Positions 1 through 11,385 of a stretch of DNA of 64,000 bases are shown piece by piece (position 1 is the stretch's first letter; each line of letters starts with the position of its first letter). The DNA is from Sabethes cyaneus (lineage: Eukaryota > Arthropoda > Insecta > Diptera > Culicidae). The DNA is taken from NCBI RefSeq assembly GCF_943734655.1, contig NC_071354.1, positions 38,763,244 to 38,827,243 on the forward strand, written 5' to 3'. Under the pieces are notes generated by a model, which was given only the letters and a program-made list of their open reading frames with translations, searched no databases and had not been told where the DNA came from. The position numbers and the translations under genes were made by a program.

Positions 1-118
1 GTTTGACATTCGACTGTCACAATAAATTACTATTTCGGAACTAATACTTTGCAACTAATCACCAACCGCTTTTATGTAGAGAGCTCAAGTGAAACGATAA
101 ATCTTCCCAACTTTGCAG
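1..118 (+). other. 3' end of a neuroligin intron
   Basis: AT-rich sequence ending in a pyrimidine-containing acceptor (cccaactttgcag, AG at 117-118) directly before the transmembrane exon. Upstream exons, which would encode the cholinesterase-like extracellular domain, lie outside the window. Confidence 0.7.
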
Positions 119-303
119 TTACACCGCCGCCTTGGGAGTGACAGTTGGCGTAGGTTGCCTTTTGTTGCTGTTGAATATGCTCATCTTTGCCGGTATCTAC
201 TATCAGCGGGACCGTTCCCGTCGACGTAAGTCCCAGGCGAGCAGCGGTTCCGGTTCCGGAAGCGGATCTCGAAACAACGGAAATGCCAGTCCAGATGAAG
301 CAG
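119..303 (+). CDS. Neuroligin-like protein, transmembrane exon (internal exon)
   Basis: Internal coding exon of a neuroligin-like postsynaptic adhesion protein. The exon follows an AG acceptor. Its first base completes a split codon, and codons then run from 120. The translation opens with YTAALG and a hydrophobic stretch of about 24 residues (GVTVGVGCLLLLLNMLIFAG, then IYY). A basic stop-transfer segment QRDRSRRRKSQ follows, then a Ser/Gly-rich linker (SSGSGSGSGSRNNGN). This is a type I single-pass arrangement; in neuroligins the N-terminal esterase-like domain is extracellular and binds neurexin. The exon ends SPDEA plus one base at 303, before a GT donor (gcag|gttggt). Reading through the donor would add a short tail and reach a stop at 372-374. 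The assignment rests on the membrane-segment pattern and the downstream exons; the esterase domain is not visible here. Another cholinesterase-like adhesion molecule is possible but less likely. Confidence 0.72.
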
Positions 304-550
304 GTTGGTTGGTTTTGAATGCTACTCTGCCGAGCAGGGAACGATGCTGCATCATCTTGTTACATTTTACTTAAATTGTAATACTGATAGTTTCAGTCCA
401 CATCAAGAGGCCGTTTTGAATCACTCTAATTTTCCGAATATGCTCGGACACTTTCAAACCGGCCACTCGAAAGATTTATCACCCGGTTCCATAAATTCTC
501 CTAGAAACTGATACACTTGACGTGTGCTTTGTTGCGTTGTTCCATTGCAG
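304..550 (+). other. Short neuroligin intron (247 bp)
   Basis: GT donor at 304-305 and AG acceptor at 549-550 (tccattgcag). It is a phase-1 intron: base 303 (g) joins 551-552 (at) to give an Asp codon, restoring DIPLTTIPSP. No repeat was seen inside. Confidence 0.72.
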
Positions 551-762
551 ATATCCCTCTGACGACTATTCCAAGTCCATCACCGACTAAAATGAAACGG
601 GACCATGAATCGCCGCCCAGTTATGCAACGTTGCCGAAGCGAAATTCGGGCAGCAATCATCAGCATCACCACCAACAGTCGAAGGGTGGGTCGGGTATAA
701 AGGACACCAATCTGACGACAGCCACCCTGGGACGGACCGGAAGCTTCTCGCACAAACAACAG
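551..762 (+). CDS. Neuroligin-like protein, proximal cytoplasmic exon
   Basis: Encodes the membrane-proximal cytoplasmic region. It starts (D)IPLTTIPSPSPTKMKRD, continues ESPPSYATLPKRNSG, then a His/Gln cluster (NHQHHHQQ), and ends GRTGSFSHKQQ. The PPSY sequence is a PPxY-type WW-domain ligand. The position and spacing of IPLTTI and PPSYATLPKR recall the tyrosine-containing gephyrin-binding stretch of vertebrate neuroligins; this is a resemblance, not proof. The donor is canonical (cag|gtaagt, GT at 763-764) and the exon ends in phase 0, which fits the acceptor at 28003-28004. Translation past the donor only adds a short non-conserved tail before a stop at 804. Confidence 0.72.
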
Positions 763-2560
763 GTAAGTTCGGCAAAGCTTCCCTTGCTTTGTCATCAAAG
801 TTGATTTATTTGAAACTGCTGAATAGCTCCGAATAAACGGTATGCAAAGGAGACATTCGAAATGTATCAAGCAGAAACTGTATAGCACCAAGTGGAGGAA
901 CTAAATTGAGAGCCACCCCACGGTGCCCTGTCACAGACACGCATTCCATTTCGTTTGTGGGCCAAAACCAAACAAAACAAATCATCCAGTGAAAAAGTGC
1001 CAGATTTGCAATTCACCAAACAGGACAGAGATCATGCCGACCCGACCAGCAGCAGCAGCAGCAGCAGCAGTAACCCGGTAGTGCGGCGTGTCGGTGCTTC
1101 CTACTATCTCAGCGTGTGGGCGGGCGACAAAACCGTTCGCGAAAGATAAAAAACCGTAAACCATAAAACACGGAAATGATTTATAGCCTCCGATGCAACA
1201 CGTCATACTCGGCGGCAAGTGTCATCAGACCTGGTTACTTTCATTTTTATGTTGTTTTACTTGTGTGGACTGTTGTGAGTCCCATCAGATTGGATGTTCT
1301 CTCTCACGAGCTGTCCGCAGAATAACGCTAAAATCGTTTGATTGCATTGTTTTACAAGAGTGCTGCGGTACAGCCCGGGTTGGCGTATGTCAGAATTTTT
1401 GGGATGGATGGGGATAAATACAAATCAGTTGCTTCGAGCTCCCAATCTGGTGTGTGGTGATACTCGATGATACAGTACTGTCATGTCAAAAATGTAACTG
1501 TAGGAGCGTACGGTTCTGTTGGCCTGTTATATTGTAGTATTCAAATGCAGAGACGCAAGTGGGAACAAAAAATGCTTTCGATTGCCAGTGATTTTACGAG
1601 CGGAATATTTCATTTCAATTGCATCAAAGAGTCTTCAATAGATTTCATATTTAGTTACAAAGTTTTGGCTGTTGGCATCGAATTCCTATAATTGAAATCG
1701 TTCTGGGCATGTTCGCATTTCGAGATCAAACGAACGGTTAAAAATTCTATCCGCTTATATTCCAATAAATTTAATATATAATTATCAAAGAACATATGTT
1801 TCATCGAGATATGTATATATCACATATCACATGATAGTTTTTACTGGATTTTTCATCAATAAAATGCAAGAGTCCTTCGATACCTCTTTGTCTGTATAAC
1901 CTTGTAAAGTACTATCAACAATAGCAAAACAACTTTTAAGTACCTTTTCTCACACTCTTTTTTACACGACAGCCATGAGGTGTCGTGACTCACGCATGAC
2001 AAAATCAAACAAACACATGGTTTTCAGCGCTCTCCCAGGGAACAATTTTGCTTATTAAACGTTTAACCGACAGCTTTTAATTAACACATGCTGTATAGCT
2101 GCTTTTAAAGAATGTCTAAACACCTTTGTTCAATGCTTGTATAGTTGGTTTTTGAGAATTTAAATAGCATAGTGCCGGATATGTGCGCAGAAGTAGCGCT
2201 TGTATGACTGTTATGCAACGTATAGTAAAACGTTTATTCAGTACGTATAGATATGTTTACTAAACTTTTGCTGATGACACTGAAGCAACGTTTATTCCAC
2301 AGTAGTTCAACATTTAGACAAGCAGAAAGAAAAAAATATGCAACAAGTATTTATTTTATTTTGTGGGTTTCGTTATTTTCATGTCTATTTTTGTACACAA
2401 ATTATTATAATTTAACGACTTAGTAATCCATAATTCCTCTTAGCAATGCAGCTGATACATTTGCACAACTCTATTATTCTACTCTTGTTCCATACTTACA
2501 TGACAACGTGCAGTTGTTGATTAGAAGCTATAAAAAATATTGGATATGACGTTTAAACAA
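763..2560. other. Intron segment without recognisable feature
   Basis: AT-rich intron DNA. A (CAG)n tract near 1050-1071 (agcagcagc) is the only simple repeat seen. No coding family, tRNA-like promoter or paired terminal repeat was recognised. Confidence 0.4.
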
Positions 2561-2566
2561 CAGGTA

Positions 2567-2971
2567 CAGTGGACCCCCGTTCGTTTGAACGATTCCTCAT
2601 GCAAACTATTGGGGTTAGTTTTTAATTTGAACAACTGGTAACCCTAAATATGCTGGAACTTGTGTGAACTGGTTGCCCTGCTTTTTGTTATTGTTTTGGT
2701 AGTTTGATTCAGTTGGCAGTTGCAAGCAGCGAATATTTCATTCTCCGATCGGATTTCTACCATAATCGTTGGGAAAACGCAATGTGAAACAGATTAAACA
2801 CGCTAGATCAGCACAAACAAATCGTGTTTATGTGCATTGTCTGCATAAGCAAATGATGTCATATTGAGTATGACGTTTGAACCATTTTTAATTTGCACGT
2901 CGTGCAAACCAACGGGGTTCAAATTAAAAAGTGTTCAGATTAAAAACGGTCAAACGAACGGGGGTCCACCG
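2567..2971. mobile_element. MITE with TA target duplication (pogo/Tc-like)
   Basis: About 405 bp bounded by inverted termini CAGTGGACCCCCGTTCGTTT and, at the right, the complement (aaacgaacgggggtccaccg), with one mismatch near the tip. TA lies directly outside both ends (2565-2566 and 2972-2973). No transposase is encoded. CAGT termini with TA duplications fit non-autonomous pogo/Tigger-like or other Tc/mariner elements. A 19-bp direct repeat (acgtttaaacaacaggtac) occurs at the left flank and again about 11 bp past the right end. Confidence 0.75.
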
Positions 2972-3041
2972 TACTTCAAATTCAACGTTTAAACAACAGG
3001 TACTTCAGCTAATCCGCTTACTCAGCACCGGATGCTACCAC

Positions 3042-3425
3042 CAGGGGTGTCCTGCACTCAGTGCACCTATTTGACTTATTTAACTGTAACACCTCAGCGA
3101 AGCAAAATTCGAAAATGTTATTTATGGGGCATTTATAGAGTCTATTATTATCCGTAAGATTGCTGAACTAAGTATTGCTGTATCTTACGCATTTACGGCG
3201 TAGTCCCGTTCACACTGAGTGTTGCACAGAGAGCGCTCTTGGTGAACCACCCAGTGTGAACTCGTAGTGCGCCGTAAATACATAAGATGGAGCAATACGT
3301 AGTTCAGCAATCTTATACATAACAACTAACTCTACAAAAGCCCCATACATAACATTTTCGAATTTTGCTTGGTTGAGCAGTTACATAAGCAACAAAATAG
3401 GTGCACTGAGTACAGAACAGCCCTG
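3042..3425. mobile_element. hAT-like MITE, 8-bp duplication GCTACCAC
   Basis: A 384-bp element with termini CAGGGGTGTCCTGCACTCAG at the left and the imperfect complement (ctgagtacagaacagccctg) at the right. It is flanked by exact 8-bp direct repeats gctaccac (3034-3041 and 3426-3433). CAGGG termini with an 8-bp duplication are the hAT signature. The interior is also partly self-complementary. Confidence 0.85.
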
Positions 3426-3873
3426 GCTACCACACAACTCTTATTCCACACCAGCTCTTTTAAGTGCTGCCGTTTTGTTCCTTGGGTAAGCTTGTTTATC
3501 AGTTTTTGGGAGAAAGCTGGCTTGAAAAACATAAAGTAGCTTAAGCATCGCTTGTTTAAACACAAGTTCTTAAGCTTTATGTAGCGCCCCCAGTGAAATG
3601 ACTCTCTTTTAAGGGGGAGTGAGTGCGGTTTTAAACGAACAGTTTTAATATGGCATCCAGGTGCTCTGTTTACAGATAGGTGTGTACTTTTATTCGAATT
3701 TCTTTAGACTTAGTAGCGTTTTTTGAAACTTCTCAAATTGCTTAGTTCCTTAACGTGGTTTGGTAAAGCATTGTAGGTTTTTGTGGCGTAGTAAAGGAAG
3801 GCCTTTTTGCCCATTTCGGTATTTGGCCAGCTTGTCCAGTCTGTTTTTTCAAGCCAGCTTGTCTGTTTTGGGT

Positions 3874-4500
3874 CCTTTTTTTAACGAGTAGGGAAATCTG
3901 CTCAGCACCTTAGGCGATACGGTACTATCAGACACCTGAGAAGACAACTCAGGGAGTGGGGTTTGGTATCCCGACCCCCTAAAACCCTACTCGAGTCTCC
4001 AGCCTCAGTCCCCCCTGGCACCACCTTTTCGGTATTACTTCAGGTAGGGGCTGTTGTGCACGCAGCCTCTTAGATAACTACTGGACTATGGTAGTTAGGC
4101 TATTTACTCGCCGTTGATCGGCTCTCCAGCGGTTTTGTAGCTCAAGTGCAATCTGGGTAGCAGCCGCATTGACCGCTCCCCAGACGTCCGAGCTAGAACA
4201 CATCCTTTGAACTAAGTTGTCCAGCGTTGTGTCCTGTTCGCTCACTGCCTGCATGTTGTTTCTTGCGCCCACGAAACGAGGGCATATAAAGAAAACATGT
4301 TCTGCAGTTTCTTCAACATCCACGCATTCGAGACATGCGGGGGACTCCGCATGCCCGAACTTGTGCAGATACTGTCAAAAACAACCATACCTTGACTGAA
4401 TCTGTGTCAGGTGGAAGTTCACTTCGCCGTGCTGTTTGTTTTGGATCCTTAGTGCATATCTATGACTTGGGTGTCGAAACGTAATATTGTGGTTGGATTC
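3874..4500 (-). mobile_element. 5'-truncated R1-type non-LTR retrotransposon, 3' end
   Basis: On the minus strand this encodes the C-terminal cysteine-motif region of an R1-type ORF2 (GEVNFHLTQIQSRYGCF, then after a frame disruption CLECVDVEETAEHVFFICPR), a 3' UTR, and a short A tail (Ts at 3874-3880 on +). The 3' UTR (cgagtagggaaatctgct and a following C-rich block) is closely shared with the longer copy at 62466-64000. The 5' side gives way near 4500 to a Jockey/CR1-type fragment on the other strand. Confidence 0.75.
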
Positions 4501-6160
4501 ATCATGAGGTGGAATCTGAGACGGCCTCACAGTCTGTTCCTGTTGATTTAGTTGACATGAACACATTCAATATAACTGCTGATATGGTTCTAGCTGCTGC
4601 AAAAAAATTGAAACGCTCATTCTCTGCGGGACCGGATGGTATTCCATCTGTCGTTATTGCTCGATGTGCAGCTGTACTGGCCGATCCTCTGCGGTGTATA
4701 TTCAACAAATCGTACAATCTGGAAGGAGTCTTTTATGTTTCCTGTATACAAAAGTAGTGATCGTCGGAATGTAAGGAATTATCGTGGCATAACCAGCCTT
4801 TCTGCTGCCTCGAAGTTGTTTGAAATAATTGTAAGCACTTTCGTTTTATCCCGAACAAAAAACTATATCTCGACTGATCAACACGGATTTATGCCTGGTC
4901 GATCTGTTTGCACAAATCTTCTCGATTTTACGTCTACATGCATTACACACCTGGAGCAGAAGGCTCAAATTGATGCAATCTATACCGACTTGAAAGCGGC
5001 GTTCGATCGGATAGATCATGGCATATTGTTAAAGAAAATCTCGCGGCTTGGTGCATCACGGAAGTTTACTGCATGGCTGAGTTCGTACTTGCGCGAAAGA
5101 GTTCTCCGTGTAAAGCTTAATAAATGTTGTTCTACTGAGTTTACTAATAATTCTAGTGTCCCACAAGGCAGTAACATGGGGCCTCTATTTTTCGCACTAT
5201 TTTTCAACGATGTTACATTACTGTTGGATGTTGGCGTAAAACTTGTGTACGCCGATGATTTGAAGCTTTATATGCCGATACGATCCATCGAAGACTGTCG
5301 CCGATTACAAGAGCTCCTGGAGGTATTCGTAAGCTGGTGCCGTAGTAACTGGTTACTTATTAGTATAGCTAAGTGTCATGTTATTACCTTTCATCGCACT
5401 GTGAATCCAATAGTGTTCCAGTATCAGATCGACAACCAGGAACTAGCAAGAGTAGATCACGTTAGCGACCTGGGTGTTTTGTTAGATGCGAAGCTCTCTT
5501 TCAATTCACACCGCACAAACGTCATCGCTAAGGCAACACGTCAGCTTGGCTTCATCTCGAAAATTGCCCGGGATTTCAACGATCCTCATTGCTTAAAGGC
5601 CTTATATTGCTCACTGGTGCGACCGCTACTTGAATATGCAAGTTTAGCATGGTGTCCTCAACAACTTGTTTGGAACTTGCGAATAGAACGTGTACAAAAA
5701 CGGTTCCTCCGATTCGCACTACGTGATCTACCTTGGCATGATCCGGCGAACTTGCCCCCGTATCCCGACCGCTGCCGCCTTCTTGGCATCGACACTCTTG
5801 AACGCCGCCGAAAGATTGAGCAAGCAATGTTTGTAGCAAAAGTGATAAATAGTGAAATCGATAGCCCGAGAATTCTATCGCAGCTCAACTTTCGTGCCGC
5901 GCAACGTACCCTCCGTTCTAATGGTTTGCTTCAGCCCCGCTTTCACCGCACGACGTTTGGATTCAACGAACCGTTAACCTCCTGCATGCGTACCTTTCGT
6001 ACAGTAGAAGACCTGTTTGACTTTGGTGTGCCGTCTAACAAATTTCGACAAAAGCTTTTATTGTGTAGACTATAATATTTTTGTGTCACTTTTCGAAATT
6101 TTTCATTAAGACAATTAGTCAGATGAATGTTATATTAATAAATAAATAAATAAATGAGGC
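4500..6160 (+). mobile_element. Jockey/CR1-type non-LTR retrotransposon fragment with (TAAA)n tail
   Basis: 5'-truncated LINE: reverse transcriptase ORF, short 3' UTR and a tail of TAAA repeats at 6139-6155. It abuts the R1-type fragment in opposite orientation at its 5' side. The same tail type recurs on the LINE 3' end at 58493, suggesting related families. Clade placement within the Jockey/CR1-like group is uncertain. Confidence 0.78.
4509..6075 (+). pseudogene. Reverse transcriptase ORF2 remnant (one frameshift)
   Basis: The first part (4509 to about 4725) reads KLKRSFSAGPDGIPSVVIAR, the conserved block before the RT fingers. The frame then shifts by +1 into a 479-codon reading that includes NYRGITSLSAASKLFE, DQHGFMPGRS, TDLKAAFDRIDH (catalytic Asp of motif A), SVPQGSNMGPLFFALFFND and the intact catalytic YADDLKLY. 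The C-terminal part includes ALYCSLVRPLLEYASLAWCP and RLLGIDTLERRRKIEQA, typical of the connection region of Jockey/CR1-like elements, and stops at 6075. RT copies RNA at a nicked genomic target in these elements. The 5' endonuclease domain is missing and the frame is broken, so it is a dead copy, though a relatively young-looking one. Confidence 0.82.
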
Positions 6161-6639
6161 CTTTTAGCTGTACTAGGCATTGCAGGTCACGAAGGCCGGA
6201 CACAGGTGCTTTGATCGCCTTAAACCAACCCGTAAACAGCAATTGCTCTTGCAATATAGCTACCGTTGTTACATGGGCTCTCTTTCGAATATCGTAGAAA
6301 AAGTAAAGAAGTTTTGGAATCTATTACCCGAATTTGAAAATATATTTTTTCAAATATCACGAACAAAAATATTCTATTTTATTAAAAATGAGAAGCAGTA
6401 GAGATAGAACAGATACTTCGCACCGAGAGAGCGATACCGAAATGAAAAGGGAGAAGGGAGAAATAAACCAACTAAGTCATGTGATTGATTGTGTTGCGTA
6501 AAGATGTGTTTCAAATAAAGTTCCACAGCTGTGAAAATGTCTGCCAATTCGTAAAATTATCACAAATAAATCTTATTTTATATATCTTATTTTAATAAAT
6601 ATTGCAATTCTACGCAGACGCTCAACCAATTAATCAACA

Positions 6640-6765
6640 GGAGTCAGTCTCGGCGTAGTGGTTAGCATTCACGCCTCTCACGCCGAGGACCCTGGTTAAA
6701 ACCCCAACCCCGCAGAAGTCACGAATGACCCAAGCCGGTTAAAGTGACTATAATCTAATAAAAAA
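6640..6765 (+). mobile_element. tRNA-derived SINE (family S1), 12-bp duplication
   Basis: A Pol III A-box-like tagtggttagc is followed by a degenerate B box (ggttaaaacccc), a common body (gcagaagtcacgaatgaccc) and an A-rich tail. It is flanked by exact direct repeats aattaatcaaca (6628-6639 and 6766-6777). A second copy lies at 60578-60690. Confidence 0.82.
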
Positions 6766-6918
6766 AATTAATCAACAATTGAGTCATTACTCTTCAATTG
6801 ATTTAGTTTACCAATTTAACTTTCTTCGTCCCTCTTCAATCAAACCCAGACTCTGTCTATGTTGATTACTTAAACCAAAGAATCACCGGTTTCGTCATCC
6901 CGACTCGCTTTGCTGTCA

Positions 6919-7612
6919 TTACGATTCGTTAATTCGATTCTAATCTCTAATCTAATCTCACACTAACGCAGCCAATTCTGGAAGGCATCCTGGAAAATGA
7001 CGATTACTTGAATCAATCATTTTTCTTGTCAACGGCCAGGCCAACTGCGCAGCATGTACCGCAGAGAGAATTCCAAGGAATCAAGTGGAACTAGAAAAAA
7101 TACCTAATTCCATCAAACTCCTTGAAATCAAGGGAAGGAAGAAAGCGTGGACCTCCCGTACCAAACGCTTCCCATATACATAGATGATGATTTATTTACA
7201 GTCGTTGGGAGTATCTTTGCTAATAAGGGTTAAGTGATACTCCGGACCCTCAGGGATGAACTAATGGCATTTAGACCAGAAGCCAGGCTGCAATTGGCCA
7301 AGGATATAGCGCCTTATTTCGCTCTCTGAAAATAGATTAGTTTACCAAAAAATTAGTATAAATCATATAATACTTGAAATTAAAGTCGTGTGGTTTAATG
7401 GTTGCCTAAAACTACATTTGTAAGGTTAGGAACTGAAAACCGCACGACCCCGCACCTCCTAGCTTGGCTACTCAATTATACAAATTGAAGTATTTCCAGG
7501 TATGGCCACGTGGAGGCGCTAGGTAGGGGCTTGGGATGGCTAGAGCTATGTTGGGCGCTTCTTCCTAGTTGCCTTCCCCATTTCATACCCTTACGATTCG
7601 TTAATTCGATTC
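6919..7612. repeat. Segment bounded by 22-bp direct repeats
   Basis: The same 22 bp (ttacgattcgttaattcgat plus tc) occurs at 6919-6940 and 7591-7612, enclosing about 650 bp. No coding similarity was recognised between them. It could be an insertion with a long duplication or a local duplication. Confidence 0.45.
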
Positions 7613-7689
7613 GTAGAAAAACTAGAAACATTTAGACCCGAAGGTAATAAATAGAGTGCACCACTGACTGGCAGGATCGCTCATGCGTT

Positions 7690-7985
7690 TTTTTGTCAAA
7701 CCAAAAAATCATCTGCTGAGAGAGCATATATTCGTAGCTGATAAAAAAAATCATACCATTTAAACACCTTTGTAGCCTTATTTTCTACCACAAAAGTTGT
7801 TATTACGAATGGTACGTATTTGGTACGAGAGCACATTCGTAGCACATTTCGCACCAGTAACACCATTTGATGCACGGTGTTTGTCAAGCATCGTTATCGA
7901 CGAGATTGTGCAGCGAAGATTGCATGTATGCAAAAATATACTTGCGCAATTATGACCTGGTAAACATGCAGTCTGATAATATACT
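7690..7985. mobile_element. Partial copy of the TA-flanked MITE family seen at 46388-47086
   Basis: Shares an extended stretch with 46430-46690, including attcgtagctgataa, ttattacgaatggt, cacattcgtag and ccatttgatgcacgg. Both termini are missing. The right side ends at the (ACTT)n/hAT-like MITE junction near 7990. Confidence 0.6.
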
Positions 7986-8002
7986 ATTTCTTACTTACTT
8001 AC

Positions 8003-8412
8003 CAGTGGTGGGCACCGCTAATCAGCTAACCGCTAACCTTTTAGCTAGCGAGTAGTGCGTTCGCTACGTTTTAAATGTGCTAGCGCTTTCATTAGCTTCC
8101 GATAAGTTAAAGTGCCAGTTTATTTACTACTAGCCGCTAATTTTTGAAAATAATAACAAAAATAAGTGTGCGATTTCTTGCAAATTAATAAAATTGCTCG
8201 CTGCTGTTCGCGACGCGAGCAAATATAGTTCATTCATGGCTAGTTGTACTATTTCCAAAAATTATTTCCAAAAATTAGTGGCTGGTAGTTTATTTAGTAG
8301 TACTTATAGTTATCGGAAGCTAATAGAAGCGCTATCACATTTAAAACTTAGCGAACGTGCTACTCGCTAGCTAAAATGTTAGCGGTTAGCTGATTAGCGG
8401 TGCCCACCTCTG
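8003..8412. mobile_element. hAT-like MITE with ~150-bp terminal inverted repeats
   Basis: Left end CAGTGGTGGGCACCGCTAAT; right end is the complement (attagcggtgcccacctctg). Similarity between the arms continues for roughly 150 bp. Flanks are 8-bp near-identical repeats ttacttac (7995-8002) and tcacttac (8413-8420), inside an (ACTT)n microsatellite that continues to about 8462. Noncoding. Confidence 0.82.
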
Positions 8413-8461
8413 TCACTTACTTAGTTACTTACTTGCTTGCTTGCTTACCTACTTACTTACT

Positions 8462-9690
8462 AGTTCGCGTTACATCTTATGACAAGGCCTCCATCGAAAC
8501 TGGAGACCAACTGCCATGGACCATGGACATGGGTTATTATGGCACCTGGTCTTGTCACCTTGCTCGCTGTACCCCTTTTCGTCTTGTTCTTTATTGTCCG
8601 GCATTCTAGCAACATGTCCTGCCCAATGTAACCGTCCAGCTTTAGCAATTTTCTGAATACTGGGTTCGTCGCAGAGACGTGCGAGCTCGTGGTTCATTTT
8701 TCGTCTCCATAGATTGTTATCTTGCACGCCGCCAAAGATGGTTCTTAGCACCCGCTGTTCGAAAACTCCCTCCGAGTGCTCGCAGGCCCTTTTCTAGCAG
8801 CATCCGCGTTTCATGCCTGTAGAAGGCAACTGGTACAGTGTCCACTAAATATATCTGAGTCTCCGAGATTGTTCGACCGCAAGGGTTTGTGGAGTCCGTA
8901 GTAGGCAAGTCTGCCGCTGATATTAGGTAAACATTTTAATCTCACGGGTGGTATAGTTGTCCTCTATTGCCAGTGAATCATGGTATACAAACTCGTCGAC
9001 TATCTTAAACTCAACCCCGTCTATTACCGTGGTACTGCTTAAGTGGGTCCGGCCGCGTTCGGTCCCGCCCGCCAGCTTATACTTCGTGTTAGAACCTATG
9101 TACCTATTTATCTTCAACTCAATCTTCTCTGCTTCGCGTTTTAGTCTGATGTACTGATCTTCCACCGCCTCAAATGTTCTGCCGACAGCATCAACATCAT
9201 CGGCAAAGCAGTTAAATTGATTGGATTTATTGAAAATTATTCCCCACATTTCGATCGCCGCTTGTCTTATGACACCTTCAAGCGTAATGTTGAATAGCAG
9301 GCGCAGAAAAGAATGTCTCCTTTTCGAATTCCCTTGCGAGATTCTAATGGAGCCGACAATCCAGCCGAGGTTCTTACAAAGCACTGGATCCCATCCATCT
9401 TAGCCATGAGAAGTCTAGTAAGCTTACCCGCAGAGTTGTTTCCGTCCAAAATTTTCCATAGCTCTTGTCGGTTTACACTATCACATGCAGCTTTGAAATC
9501 AATGAACAGATTGAGCGTAGTGACTAGGTATTCGCGGTACTTCTGGAGGACCAACCCTCCAAAAAAACGGTCCAATCCATCCGTGCATGCTGCTTTGTTG
9601 CTCTTCAGCCGCTGGAAGACTTCTTTAACTACGCTTATCGATTGAGGTGGCACTACGCTTCCTCCACGGTCTTCCACCTGCACGCCGTTG
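8462..9690 (-). pseudogene. RTE-type reverse transcriptase remnant
   Basis: Read on the minus strand, several frames give in order: FQRLKSNKAACTDGL; LFIDFKAACDSVNRQELWKI (motif A region); LFNITLEGVIRQAAIEMWGI; FNCFADDVDAVGRTFEAVED, with the catalytic FADD retained; FKIVDEFVYHDSLA; and the C-terminal VLRTIFGGVQDNNLWRRKMN and AGRLHWAGHVARMPD. This is the RTE-type arrangement common in mosquito genomes. There is an internal deletion before IDFKAA, several frameshifts and stops, and no endonuclease domain. Non-functional. Confidence 0.75.
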
Positions 9691-9935
9691 AGGTATTCAT
9701 TGTATTGCTGCTTCCACCTTTAGTTCACCGCACGGTCGTCAATCAAAATACCTCCATCTCTATCTCAACACGTTTTGGCTCGCGGCACAAAACCTTAGCG
9801 CGATTCGTTACCCGTGTCGAGTGTCAAGAAAGTGGTATAGCTGCTCGAGTTCTTCGCACTCCTTTTCCTTCTCTTGGCAATTTTTCCTAAAAAAGTCTAC
9901 CCGACTGCTGGTTCGCCTAGATTACTTAATAGTAG

Positions 9936-9998
9936 TTTCTTTCCTTTATTAATGTAATAGTTTCATAAGAGTGTAATAAAACCCAATTTATTACTTAG
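9936..9998. mobile_element. Half copy of CCCAAGTAAC-type MITE
   Basis: Contains the right-half sequence cataagagtgtaataaaa plus a following attactta end, matching the MITE at 18862-18971. The left half is not recognisable. Confidence 0.4.
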
Positions 9999-10274
9999 AT
10001 TAGCTAAAAGTTTATATGGCATCCGGAACATGAAAGAATGCCAGACATTTTCAACCATATGAAACAGTCGAAGTTCGCCAAGAAATATCTGGGTTAGATG
10101 TATATCAGTAACTGTGACTTGAAAAGCTGTATTTTCGTTGCAACTAGAATCATTACCTAAGAAATTTTCAAAAAAGGTCTGAAAAGGTGTCTGCTGTTTT
10201 TCTTGAGAACACATGGATCCGTGCTGTTTTGTTCGGATTTGGCATCCTCCCATTGCGGAGTAAAGGCCATGGAG

Positions 10275-10530
10275 TGGAATGTCATCAAAAATGGGCGGGT
10301 GCCGAGTAAACTGCCAAGCTGAGAACTATTGGACCATCGTCAAGCGAAACCTGAAGAAGACCCTAAAACTGCCGAAGGCGATAAGCGGCTTAGGGTAAAT
10401 TGGTGTTCTGCCATGAGTAAAGTGGTCAAAGCGGCTGTACCGAATGTAATGACAGAAGTTAAACCAAAGACCTGGCAATTCGGATTCGGTCAACCGGAAG
10501 CTTCGATGAATATATTTGAGACTGATTGAC
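10275..10530 (+). pseudogene. Tc1/mariner-type transposase C-terminal remnant
   Basis: One frame reads NCQAENYWTIVKRNLKKTLK (about 10310-10370), which resembles the NCPQARPIEnYW block carrying the third catalytic acidic residue of Tc1/mariner-type transposases; the RPI is lost here. After a stop and a frameshift another frame reads WCSAMSKVVKAAVPNVMTEV and ends at a stop near 10529. The upstream DDE core is absent. Short and decayed, so the call is tentative. Confidence 0.5.
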
Positions 10531-10889
10531 ATTGAAATTGAAAAATAGATATGAAAAATAAGTCAATTCATGCCCATTTATGTGTTAGGTTCTTATTAGG
10601 GCAACTAAGGTATTAAAGGAATATTACAAAACCCGAATTAATCCACCTAGCGGCGTGACCTAGCCTTTCTACTGCCACAATAATCAATATTTAATTTCTC
10701 AGGAACATCTATAATTAACTTGACTATATTTTTAATTATCCGTTCCGTATTCCTCAAAATCCTAATTTGCCAGTAAAATTCACAACGTATTGCGTAGAAT
10801 AATTATATTTTCTTTCCTTGGGTGCGTAAATACTTGTAAGCGTCATTTATGTTATTTGATGTACACCTTATTTAGTTTTATAATCGGTC

Positions 10890-11385
10890 GGCCTTAACTT
10901 TTGGGTTTCAGAGCCACATACGAAACTTATTTTGAATTGGCAATATGAAATATATGTTCATAGCAGATTTTTTGATATTTTTTTTGAGTGGTTTTAGCCC
11001 AAAGGGTAGATTTTTTTTTGATATTTTGATATTAATACCATGCGTTCAAAAGTTAGCATCTTTGAAAAACAAGAGTTCAGAAAAATTATTATATACTTCA
11101 CTTTTGAAGAAAAAGGATTTCGACAACAAAATGATTAATCTCAAAATTTTACTATTAGTTTGCTTGGCTTCAATTGTGCAATATATCTGAATCAGAAAAA
11201 ATAACTGAATAGAGCATTAGATATGAAAAAGAGAAATTGAACTTTTTCTTAGCTGGCGCTCCTTCAGATAATTATTTTTGCATGGAAATCAAAACTTGAG
11301 CTTCTTTTGAATGTACTTTCATGAAAAGATAGTCATTAACTTGATCACATCGTTTTTACAATGTTAGAGGGTTAGGAAAACAAGA
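10890..11385. mobile_element. Degenerate copy of CCCTCTAAC-type MITE inside family A
   Basis: Similar along its length to the intact element 12268-12790: gagccacatacgaaactt, ttcatagcagatttttt, and the right end catcgtttttacaatgttag followed by aggg. The left tip is eroded. It is present at the same place in the paralog (57510-57857), so it predates duplication of the family. Confidence 0.6.
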
